This document shows positions 1 to 6,758 of a DNA stretch of 13,481 nucleotides, piece after piece. The notes below the pieces were generated by a model, which did no database searches, had not been told where the DNA came from, and saw only the letters and a list, made by a program, of their open reading frames with translations. Origin of the DNA: Deltaproteobacteria bacterium UBA2957 (lineage in GTDB: Bacteria > Myxococcota_A > UBA796); assembly GCA_002348535.1 (NCBI GenBank), contig DEBL01000362.1, positions 1 through 13,481 of the forward strand, written 5' to 3'. The translations under genes and the position numbers were made by a program. Each line of letters starts with the position of its first letter. The stretch's first letter is position 1.

Positions 1-489
1 CCTTTCGACTACTCCGGGTGGGATCGGCGCTTTGTTCATCGTGGGATTTACACCGAGCAGTTGGATGGGGAAAGCCTCACCGTTGCGGCATGTCTGGACA
101 CCTCTGCATCGGTCGACCAAGCGATGCTTCGGGCGCTGTTGAGCGAACTGCAAGGGATACGAATGTCGCACCCCAACATTGCAGTGGCGGTGTACTTCGC
201 CGACACCGTATTGCACGGCCCTTTTTGGTTGAGCCGCGACAGCGACTTGCCGATTCCAATCGGCGGGGGGGGAACAAGTTTTGAACCCTTCTTTCGTGCG
301 CTTGAGCATGGGGTTGGTCAGACCGATAGCGGCCCAATTCAGGCCAGCCCCGATGTGGCCATTTACCTCACGGACGGGTGGGCTGAGGTTCCCGAACGTC
401 CGCCTGAAATTCCTGTGATGTGGCTGGTGCCTCTCGGTGAGAGGACCGTTTTCCCATGGGGCGAAGTGGTTCCGATGGAGGTGGGATGA
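1..489 (+). CDS. DUF2201-type VWA protein, C-terminal part (5' end outside window)
   Basis: The frame is open from base 1, so only the last 162 residues are present; the TTG at 61 is internal, not the start. The fragment begins with an FVHRG stretch and runs into a von Willebrand factor A fold. The MIDAS metal site is complete: D33, S35 and S37 (DTSAS), T92 (GGGGTSFEP) and D125 (LTDGW), numbering from base 1. This arrangement and the ending resemble the VWA-like domain of DUF2201/COG3864, whose longer members are called predicted metal-dependent peptidases. Those proteins usually sit beside a MoxR-like AAA+ ATPase, which may lie to the left of the window; that is inference. The gene converges on the kinase-transpeptidase gene. 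The 229 bases between them (490-718) show no clear gene or terminator hairpin. Confidence in the family is good; the function is unknown. Confidence 0.85.
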   Translation, partial: PFDYSGWDRRFVHRGIYTEQLDGESLTVAACLDTSASVDQAMLRALLSELQGIRMSHPNIAVAVYFADTVLHGPFWLSRDSDLPIPIGGGGTSFEPFFRALEHGVGQTDSGPIQASPDVAIYLTDGWAEVPERPPEIPVMWLVPLGERTVFPWGEVVPMEVG

Positions 490-718
490 AGCTTTCGAAG
501 TGAGCACCCAAACGGCCGTCGAACGCCCGATTCACGTTCAGGTGTCGCTCAAAACAAAGTTGAATCGTCGTCGTTTGGATTTCAATCCTGCATGTCCACG
601 ATTGCGCTGGCCCCGCTGGTATCCTTCAACATTCCTCTTGCATGGTTTCGTTGAATCGCGACGTTGGACTTTCCCGTCGCTGTGTTCCTTGGCGGTTGGT
701 TGGCTTCGGCAGCGGCGG

Positions 719-3700
719 TCATTCGTTCGTCGACTCGCCCAAGGTTGGGTTTTCATCGTCCACGTACTGAACCCAGTCGAGTTCGTGCTGAAGCTGTTCA
801 TGTTTGGCTTGGAGCTTTGCGACCTCCGCCTTAGCAGCATCAAGTTTTGCCTTGGCGGTCGCAGCATCTTTTGTCAGTCGTTGCCCAATCTCAGCGAGCC
901 ACGTATCATTGGTTGTGCCGGGCTTCCTTTCGACGTTCGTACGGTCGAAGGGTTGGGTTGCTGCTCGATCTTGAGAAAACATGAGTTTTGGGTCGGGAGC
1001 AACGCCCATTAACTCGAGTGCCAAGCCACCGATTTCAGCGAAAGCCGGGCCCGCGGTTTGGCCGCCGTATCGTGAGCCTTTCGTGGGGTTGTCGACGACG
1101 ATAGCCATCGCGAGTTGGGGGTCGTCGGCGGGCACGGCACCGATAAAGCTTCCTATTCGCGCAGTGTCCGAATAAGCGCCATCGACGTGCTTCCACGCTG
1201 TGCCTGTTTTACCGGCGACCGAGAAGCCCGGAATGGCGGCGCGCGTACCCGTGCCGCCTTCCTCGGTAACGGTGGCCATCATCGCGAGCGTTTCGCGTGC
1301 GGTTTCATCGGACACGACCCGTTTGACGATTTGAGGTTCGAAGAGTCGAACGGGGACACCCGTAGCATCTTGAATCTCGGCAATCATGTATGGGTCCATC
1401 CGAATGCCATCGTTTGCGAGTGTGGCCATCGCGCTGGCCAGCTGCACAGCGGTAGCGGTGACGCCGTGTCCATATGAAGTGGTGGCCAGCTCGATGGGTT
1501 TGATTGTTTCTGCGGCGCGCATGAATCCTTTGGCCTCGCCGCGCAGGCCAATGTCGGTGCGGGCTCCGAAACCAAAGTCTTGAAGGTAGTCGAGGGTCTT
1601 TTCCGCTCCGAGACTGAAGGCTAGTTTTGTGGCGCCGATGTTCGAGGAGTATTTGATGACCTCGGACACGGAGATAATTTTCTCGGGATGATCATCGGTG
1701 ATGGTGGAGCGTCCGATCCGGAACCGACCGTTTTCGCAGTGGATGGGCGTCTCAGACGATACGAGTCGTTCTTCGAAGGCTGCCGCCACAACGAAGGGTT
1801 TGAAGACTGACCCTGGCTCGAAGGCGTCCGTAACCGCTCGATTCTTGAGGGCTCGGGGGTTCAGTTTGCGGGGTTCATTCGGGTTGTGAGTGGGCCGTTG
1901 GGCAAGCGCGATGATCGCGCCAGTTTCGGGGTTGATCACTACAGCACTGACGGAGTCGGGCTGACTTCGTTCCATGACCCGGTCGAGCGCGGCTTCAGCG
2001 ATTTTCTGGATTTCGCTATCGATGGTGAGGGTAATCGATTGGCCGGGTCGGGCTTTTGTAATCGGCTGACCGTTAGTAATCGGCTGACCTTTGCGATCGC
2101 GCCACGGGACGTACTCGATTGTTTCGCCGGCCAAATGATGCTCCATGCTTCGTTCGAGACCTGAGAGACCTGTTCCCGAGTGACCCACAACGCCAAGCAG
2201 CGGCGCTACCGCCTTTCCCGCATGATAAAAACGTTGGTATGACCGTGGAGTGGATAAAACCTTCTCGAGACTGGGGTGAGTTGTCGTCAGAGCATCGACT
2301 CGCTCGGAAATGCGCGAGATTTGAGCCGGAACAAGGTTTTGGGCGATCAACACATTTACCCGATGGGGGTGGGTGAGTCGTTCAATGGTCCTCGAAACGT
2401 CGAGGCCCAGGATGGGGCCGAGAGCATTCGAAAGCGCGACGGCGGATTCATGGGTCAGCATCGACGTATCGGCCCATAGCGTTTGAACTGCGGCTGAGGT
2501 GGCGAGTTTTTGACCATCTGCGGTCAAGATGTCGCCGCGGCGCCCTTTGATTTCTTGGGGATTATTGAACAGTTCGTTCGTTTTGGTTTGGAGTCGCGCA
2601 TCGGGAAACATAATCACCGATGTGGATTTCGCGATTAGGACCAGAAAGCACAGCGTGACTATCGCGGCCATGGCGCGCACTCGTGTCGCCATATTGCGGC
2701 TGGTCTCGGCGTCTGACGGAGTTGTTGGACTGCCGCTCGACAAACTGTGTGTTGTAAGTCCGTAGATAAATCCTACGAAATCTCGAAAAGTCCACGGCAG
2801 GAATCGGGTTTTTTTTCTGAAGTAGCGCAGGTCGAATTCGATCCGGCCACGCCGAACGCCGAACACCATTGCGAGCAGCCACCCCAGCCAACCAGCGGGT
2901 GTCTCTTGGGCGTCGAGAAGCGCTAAAGTAAGGCCGAAAAAAAGCGAATACACACCCCACGCGACCAACCCTACTGACACCGAGACAAACAGCGCGCCGA
3001 GGAGCGATGAAAACCGCGGTGCATCCAGTGCAGATGCAGTCGTAATGCGAGTGGATGGTGGGAAGCTGTTGTTTTCATCCATTTCACGGACGGCAAGTGC
3101 ACCGTCCGAGCGAGATGCTGAATCGGTAACCGCTTCTCGCGTTGCCCTTCGTTCCGCCTCTTGTTCCATTTCTGGCTGGGAATGGTCGGGTAGGGCCTCC
3201 TTCAGGGTGATTGTTACAGCTTCAAGCATGGCTTTGGCTGTCTGAAAGCGGTTGACTTGGTCCTGTTGGGTTGCCTTTCGGTACAGCTCAACCATCGTTG
3301 CCGATACTTCTTCAAGATCGTCGATTGGCAGCGGTGTGCAGGGAGCTTGATTGCGCCGTCCCAGCATGCAGGCGAAAAGTAAGCCTGCCGCGTAGATGTC
3401 AGAACGCTCAGTTGCTTCTCCGATGAACTGCTCTGGGGCCATGAATCGTTCGGTTCCGGCGGCACCGTAAGTTCCAGTCTGCGTGAGATCGGTTGAGTGA
3501 AGGGCTTTTGCGACACCGAAGTCGATGATTTTCACGCCATCCGTGCAGATCATCACATTGCTGGATTTGAGATCCCGATGGAGCACGTGTCGTGCATGGA
3601 TGTAGTCGAGGCCTTCCAATACCTGTTGCAGCACTCGAAGGGCGCTTCGTGGTGCCATGGGTCCATTCAGCAATCGATTCTTCAGAGATTCGCCCTCAAG

Positions 3701-5110
3701 AAGTTCCATACAAATGTACGGACGGCCGTCCAGCACGTCGAGATCGTAGGCTTTGACCAGCCGGGGGTGATTGAAATCCATCAGAGTCTGGGCTTCGCGG
3801 CGAAACCGCTCGAGGTTTCTAGGGTGAGTTGAAAACTCGGCTTTTAGAACCTTGAGTGCTCGAGGTTGTTTGATTGCCCGCTGTTCGACTTCGTAGACCC
3901 TACTCATTCCCCCTTCACCGATTAGTGCGACTTCTTTGAACTTTGCGGTGAAAAGTTCGGGGAACGCGCTGGATTGGAGCCGTTGTTTGGAACCCTCGGT
4001 GAACTGGATGTCTGCGACCTGGTGGGCCAAGTGCAGTTGGTGGCGGTATTGCTCAAGCGTGACGGTCTTGCCGTCGAAACGCACATCCATGGAATGATGT
4101 TGTTCGACCAAGGTCGGGTGTCGATAGTTGACTTCACCAGTCGGCTCGATTTCATCCAGCCATAGGTACTGGCCGCGCCCTTGAATGGCGGTTCGCACCA
4201 GTAGAGGATTCAGCACGAGGTACCGATCAGCGGTGTTGTTGATGATCAGAGCTTCGTGTTCTGGCATGACCGAGTCGGCCTCAAGCAGCATGGCTTGTGC
4301 GTCTTCTTCGGTGCCGCGACAGCGCCGAAACCACAGTACAGCGTTGCTGCCTCTGCTCGTTGTTTGCGCGTGGGTGACGGTTCCAACGTGGTAGTTCCGC
4401 AGAAAGCGAGTCTCGTCAAGGAGCTCTTTCAGCAGGGGTGCAAATTGGTCTAGACGGCGCTTCGCACTTTCGTTGCTGAGGCTTTCTCTGCCGTGGGCGC
4501 GCGCGTTGCGGTGTTGGACGATTTGATCAAACTTCTTCCAACTGGTGGATTCCGAATGCACTGAATCAAGCAAATCGGGCATGAACGCCGTGTGCGTTTC
4601 ATTTTTCACCGCGTCGCGGAGGAGCGAAGAAGCGCCCTCGATAATGCCGAGCATTTTGCCCGGGGTGGATTGCGTGAATGCGTCGATCCACCGTCGTACC
4701 TTCGCTGCTTTTCGGCCCGTCGATGCGGCTTCGGCAACGAGCAATATGGCAAAGAATCGAAGAACGCCTTCAGCCAATGCCAGCGCATAATCGTATTTCA
4801 ATGTATCGTTTTCACCCGACCGAAATTTCGCGTACAGCTGCGATAGCGGCGAAGGGAGCAAGTATCGGGCCACGGAGCCGGTGCGCTGATCGGAATCGAT
4901 TGTGGGGGGGGGCGTCAATTCGTATGGTCCGGTGTGTGTGGGCGTGTACTGCAGAAGGAGCGATAGGCCACGGACATCATACGAAGGTGGACCATTTTTG
5001 GGAATGCGGCGAACTGCAAGCTGCCCATTTGGACCATTGGTGGAGGCATGTCTTGCCTCAGTTTCGGTCGGATAGTGCCTGAATGACGGCAAACGCTCGC
5101 GGTGCATCAC
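719..5110 (-). CDS. HEPN-like / Ser-Thr protein kinase / FtsI-like transpeptidase fusion protein
   Basis: One uninterrupted 1463-residue frame (numbering from the GTG at 5110; an ATG follows at 5107). Residues ~80-235 are a helical HEPN-like domain with R201-X4-H206. Residues ~236-390 are an unnamed alpha/beta linker. Residues ~393-632 are a complete Hanks-type kinase: Gly loop GEGGMSRV at 398, K420, HRDLKSSN at 511-518, DFG 530-532, APE 558-560, D571. Hydrophobic segments lie at ~704-732, ~738-752 and ~811-834, with an Arg/Lys-rich stretch at 753-769. Residues ~855-1010 are a class B PBP pedestal (GRRGDIL at 856). Residues ~1025-1365 are the transpeptidase: S1101-VF-K1104, S1155-S-N1157, K1301-T-G. 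A charged coiled coil (~1408-1447) ends the protein; no PASTA repeat is seen. Predicted role: inner-membrane enzyme cross-linking periplasmic peptidoglycan, coupled to a cytoplasmic kinase. The start overlaps the ACT gene by ~50 bases and has no good ribosome site; the first other usable in-frame starts are a TTG at residue 65 and a GTG at residue 80. Confidence 0.92.
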   Translation of the reverse strand: MMHRERLPSFRHYPTETEARHASTNGPNGQLAVRRIPKNGPPSYDVRGLSLLLQYTPTHTGPYELTPPPTIDSDQRTGSVARYLLPSPLSQLYAKFRSGENDTLKYDYALALAEGVLRFFAILLVAEAASTGRKAAKVRRWIDAFTQSTPGKMLGIIEGASSLLRDAVKNETHTAFMPDLLDSVHSESTSWKKFDQIVQHRNARAHGRESLSNESAKRRLDQFAPLLKELLDETRFLRNYHVGTVTHAQTTSRGSNAVLWFRRCRGTEEDAQAMLLEADSVMPEHEALIINNTADRYLVLNPLLVRTAIQGRGQYLWLDEIEPTGEVNYRHPTLVEQHHSMDVRFDGKTVTLEQYRHQLHLAHQVADIQFTEGSKQRLQSSAFPELFTAKFKEVALIGEGGMSRVYEVEQRAIKQPRALKVLKAEFSTHPRNLERFRREAQTLMDFNHPRLVKAYDLDVLDGRPYICMELLEGESLKNRLLNGPMAPRSALRVLQQVLEGLDYIHARHVLHRDLKSSNVMICTDGVKIIDFGVAKALHSTDLTQTGTYGAAGTERFMAPEQFIGEATERSDIYAAGLLFACMLGRRNQAPCTPLPIDDLEEVSATMVELYRKATQQDQVNRFQTAKAMLEAVTITLKEALPDHSQPEMEQEAERRATREAVTDSASRSDGALAVREMDENNSFPPSTRITTASALDAPRFSSLLGALFVSVSVGLVAWGVYSLFFGLTLALLDAQETPAGWLGWLLAMVFGVRRGRIEFDLRYFRKKTRFLPWTFRDFVGFIYGLTTHSLSSGSPTTPSDAETSRNMATRVRAMAAIVTLCFLVLIAKSTSVIMFPDARLQTKTNELFNNPQEIKGRRGDILTADGQKLATSAAVQTLWADTSMLTHESAVALSNALGPILGLDVSRTIERLTHPHRVNVLIAQNLVPAQISRISERVDALTTTHPSLEKVLSTPRSYQRFYHAGKAVAPLLGVVGHSGTGLSGLERSMEHHLAGETIEYVPWRDRKGQPITNGQPITKARPGQSITLTIDSEIQKIAEAALDRVMERSQPDSVSAVVINPETGAIIALAQRPTHNPNEPRKLNPRALKNRAVTDAFEPGSVFKPFVVAAAFEERLVSSETPIHCENGRFRIGRSTITDDHPEKIISVSEVIKYSSNIGATKLAFSLGAEKTLDYLQDFGFGARTDIGLRGEAKGFMRAAETIKPIELATTSYGHGVTATAVQLASAMATLANDGIRMDPYMIAEIQDATGVPVRLFEPQIVKRVVSDETARETLAMMATVTEEGGTGTRAAIPGFSVAGKTGTAWKHVDGAYSDTARIGSFIGAVPADDPQLAMAIVVDNPTKGSRYGGQTAGPAFAEIGGLALELMGVAPDPKLMFSQDRAATQPFDRTNVERKPGTTNDTWLAEIGQRLTKDAATAKAKLDAAKAEVAKLQAKHEQLQHELDWVQYVDDENPTLGESTNE
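2058..2089 (-). repeat. 18-base tandem duplication inside the transpeptidase gene
   Basis: The 14-base word GTAATCGGCTGACC (plus strand) occurs at 2058-2071 and again at 2076-2089, a period of 18 bases. It encodes the doubled peptide GQPIT-NGQPIT at residues ~1008-1018, just before the PGQ motif that leads into the transpeptidase domain. The unit is a multiple of three, so the frame is kept. It looks like a slippage duplication in a surface linker. Confidence 0.7.
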
Positions 5111-5462
5111 CAGTGGGCACGAAGATATGGTCGTGGGCGCACGCCGCGATCACATTCGCGCTGATACCGTGAGTCGCCAAAGCCCCGGAAACCGCGGCGG
5201 TGAGCCCAACCGCAGTGAGGCTGGAATGCACCGTGAGGGTGATGCAGCGGTGAACCGAGTCGTAGACCAGTCTCTGGGCATCGGCTTGGCTGCGCAGCAC
5301 CACAGCCGACAAGCCTTCGGCCTCCCGAAAGGTCGCCAAGGGCGGGATCGCCATGCAGGCTGACTCGGCTGCGGCCGGTACGCGGCAAAAAGCATATTCG
5401 CCCGGTTGCAACTTGGGGTTGAGTTTGGCCAGCAATGCGGTGAGCTCGGGGTTTGATTTCAC
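5058..5462 (-). CDS. ACT-domain protein, DUF2241/COG3602-like
   Basis: A 134-residue soluble protein. The N-terminal half (LQPGEYAFCRVP, then EGLSAVV) and the C-terminal half (HSSLTAVGLTAAVS, then GISANVIAA and DHIFVP) match the two-lobed layout of small stand-alone ACT proteins of the COG3602/DUF2241 type. ACT domains usually bind amino acids and control an enzyme or regulator; the ligand here is unknown. The start is a GTG with an AGGAGG ribosome site 7 bases upstream (5470-5475), far stronger than anything in front of the next gene. Its last ~50 bases overlap the start of the kinase-transpeptidase gene, so the two are probably co-transcribed and the second may depend on translation of this one. 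A link between an amino-acid signal and the kinase is possible but is inference. Confidence 0.85.
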   Translation of the reverse strand: MKSNPELTALLAKLNPKLQPGEYAFCRVPAAAESACMAIPPLATFREAEGLSAVVLRSQADAQRLVYDSVHRCITLTVHSSLTAVGLTAAVSGALATHGISANVIAACAHDHIFVPTGDAPRAFAVIQALSDRN

Positions 5463-5469
5463 AGCAACG

Positions 5470-5475
5470 CCTCCT
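5470..5475 (-). promoter_or_regulatory. Shine-Dalgarno site of the ACT-domain gene
   Basis: The minus strand reads AGGAGG here, 7 bases before the GTG at 5462. This consensus-quality site fixes the GTG as the start. Confidence 0.75.
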
Positions 5476-5515
5476 GTTTAGCGGCTTTTGTAACCGACCG
5501 AAAAGACCACCCTGA

Positions 5516-5546
5516 AAAATAGTTTTCGTGCGATCTGAACTGGCAA
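5516..5546 (-). promoter_or_regulatory. Weak candidate promoter for the ACT/kinase-transpeptidase operon
   Basis: On the minus strand TTGCCA (5541-5546) is followed after 19 bases by TATTTT (5516-5521), ~50 bases upstream of the GTG start. The -35-like box matches sigma70 at 5 of 6 positions and the -10-like box at 4 of 6, but the spacing is long. It is supported mainly by its place in the 204-base divergent gap (5463-5666), which holds no other gene. Confidence 0.25.
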
Positions 5547-5603
5547 GTGACACTGTGTTGGTAGGTTGAGCGGTCCTACGGAGTCGGTTCGGTTTTTAGC
5601 GGA

Positions 5604-5632
5604 TTGGACGATGACCTGTTTCCGATTATGCG
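5604..5632 (+). promoter_or_regulatory. Weak candidate promoter for the EEP lipoprotein operon
   Basis: TTGGAC (5604-5609), a 17-base spacer and TATGCG (5627-5632) lie ~35 bases before the ATG at 5667. The boxes are poor matches; the location in a divergent, relatively AT-rich gap is the main support. Confidence 0.2.
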
Positions 5633-5666
5633 GTTTCAAATATTCGTTACAACCGCCGAGTAAAAT

Positions 5667-6758
5667 ATGATTCACCGTGCCTTGTGGCCCTTGTGGCCCT
5701 TGTGGCTGTTCCTTCTCACGGGCTGCGACGCCCTGATGTTTCGCACCGGCTTCGACGACGTGGAAGACGCCGTCCTGTACACCGCCAAGTCGCTGACCGA
5801 CGCCCCCGAATCGGCCGATGAGGTCTTGGTCATCAACCACAACATCAAGTACGGCGGCGCCCGCTTGTTGTTCTTCTGGGAGTGCGGCGGCACCCGCTAC
5901 AACATGACTGAAGGCGAAGTGAAGCGGCACCTCAACGCGGTGATCGACTTCATCAACGAGACCGAGCCCGACATTCTCATGTTGCAAGAGGTCGACATCT
6001 TGAGCCAGCGCAGCGCCTACATCGACCAAGTGCAGTACATCTTGGACCGCACGCACCTGAACTACGGGGCCTACGCCAGCCAGCACAAGTCGGACTTCCT
6101 GCCCTCCGACGGCATGGGCAAGATGGACTTCGGAAACGCCACGCTGTCGCGATGGCCCATCACCGAGGCCACCCGCTACGCCTTGCCCTTGGTGGGCGAG
6201 TACGCCGCCTACTACCAGTACTTCTACTTGAAGCGCCACATCCTCGATGCCACCATTCAGCTGCCGGGCAACCCGGACTTCCATGTGGTGAACACCCACC
6301 TCGAAGCCTTCAGCGACGACGGCACCAAGCGCAAGCAGATCGATCAGTTTCACGGCCACTTGGCCGACCTCAACGACGACGGCATTGACTTTGTGGCCGG
6401 GGGCGACTTGAACAGCCTGCCGGCGGGCTCGGCGGTGCTGAAGGAATTCGCCGATGAGTGCACCGGTGAATCGCGCTTCAAGGGCGACAACTACGAGGGC
6501 GAGGAAGACTGGCTCGATGCCTTGTTCACCGACTTCAACTCCTTGATGCCGATCGACGAATACGCCGAAGACAACAGCCCGTGGCACTCCTATACGGGCG
6601 ATGCCGAGGTTGGGTGGACCCGGACTCTGGACTACCTGTTCACCAACGGCACATGGCTCGAAGGAGAAGTGATGCAGTCCGAAGAACAGGGCGGCTACGA
6701 CACCCTGCCCTTGTCGGACCACGCCCCCGTCCGCGCCCTTTGGGAGGCTGGCCAATGA
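5667..6758 (+). CDS. Endonuclease/exonuclease/phosphatase (EEP) family lipoprotein
   Basis: A 363-residue predicted lipoprotein. The signal peptide ends in the lipobox L-T-G-C20 with Asp at +2, a residue that holds lipoproteins in the inner membrane in E. coli; whether that rule applies here is unknown. The EEP fold motifs appear in order: N57-HN59, LQEVD with E108, GNATLSRWP at 156, NTH211LE, GGD247LN249, LD322YL and SD351H352. These are the metal-binding and catalytic positions of this Mg-dependent phosphodiesterase superfamily, which includes DNases, sphingomyelinases and inositol phosphatases. Substrate cannot be assigned; an exported member could act on extracellular DNA, phospholipid or phosphate esters. 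The ATG at 5667 is chosen because it gives a proper signal peptide, although the ribosome site is weak (GAG). The stop overlaps the next start by 4 bases. Confidence 0.88.
   Translation: MIHRALWPLWPLWLFLLTGCDALMFRTGFDDVEDAVLYTAKSLTDAPESADEVLVINHNIKYGGARLLFFWECGGTRYNMTEGEVKRHLNAVIDFINETEPDILMLQEVDILSQRSAYIDQVQYILDRTHLNYGAYASQHKSDFLPSDGMGKMDFGNATLSRWPITEATRYALPLVGEYAAYYQYFYLKRHILDATIQLPGNPDFHVVNTHLEAFSDDGTKRKQIDQFHGHLADLNDDGIDFVAGGDLNSLPAGSAVLKEFADECTGESRFKGDNYEGEEDWLDALFTDFNSLMPIDEYAEDNSPWHSYTGDAEVGWTRTLDYLFTNGTWLEGEVMQSEEQGGYDTLPLSDHAPVRALWEAGQ
5681..5707 (+). repeat. Three 9-base tandem repeats in the signal peptide
   Basis: CTTGTGGCC is repeated at 5681, 5690 and 5699 (the last copy ends in T). 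It encodes the hydrophobic LWPLWPLW core of the EEP lipoprotein signal peptide. Gain or loss of a unit would keep the frame and change only the hydrophobic core length. Confidence 0.7.

Noticed and set aside
490..718. Possible terminator between the convergent VWA and fusion genes
   Set aside because: I searched for a GC stem followed by a T-run and found none; short repeats of GTTGAATCG are not arranged as a hairpin.
538..867. 109-residue minus-strand frame extending past the end of the fusion gene, considered as a frameshifted extension
   Set aside because: Very basic sequence with no continuation of the coiled coil; the fusion protein ends naturally at the TGA at 719.
437..1012. 191-residue plus-strand frame covering the gap after the VWA gene
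   Set aside because: It starts inside the VWA gene and runs antisense to the coiled-coil tail of the fusion gene; Cys/Trp/Arg-rich composition is not protein-like.
719..5110. Possibility that the fusion is two genes joined by a missed stop
   Set aside because: The frame is open through the membrane section, domain boundaries are well spaced, and motifs on both sides are in the same frame. Assembly error cannot be excluded from sequence alone.
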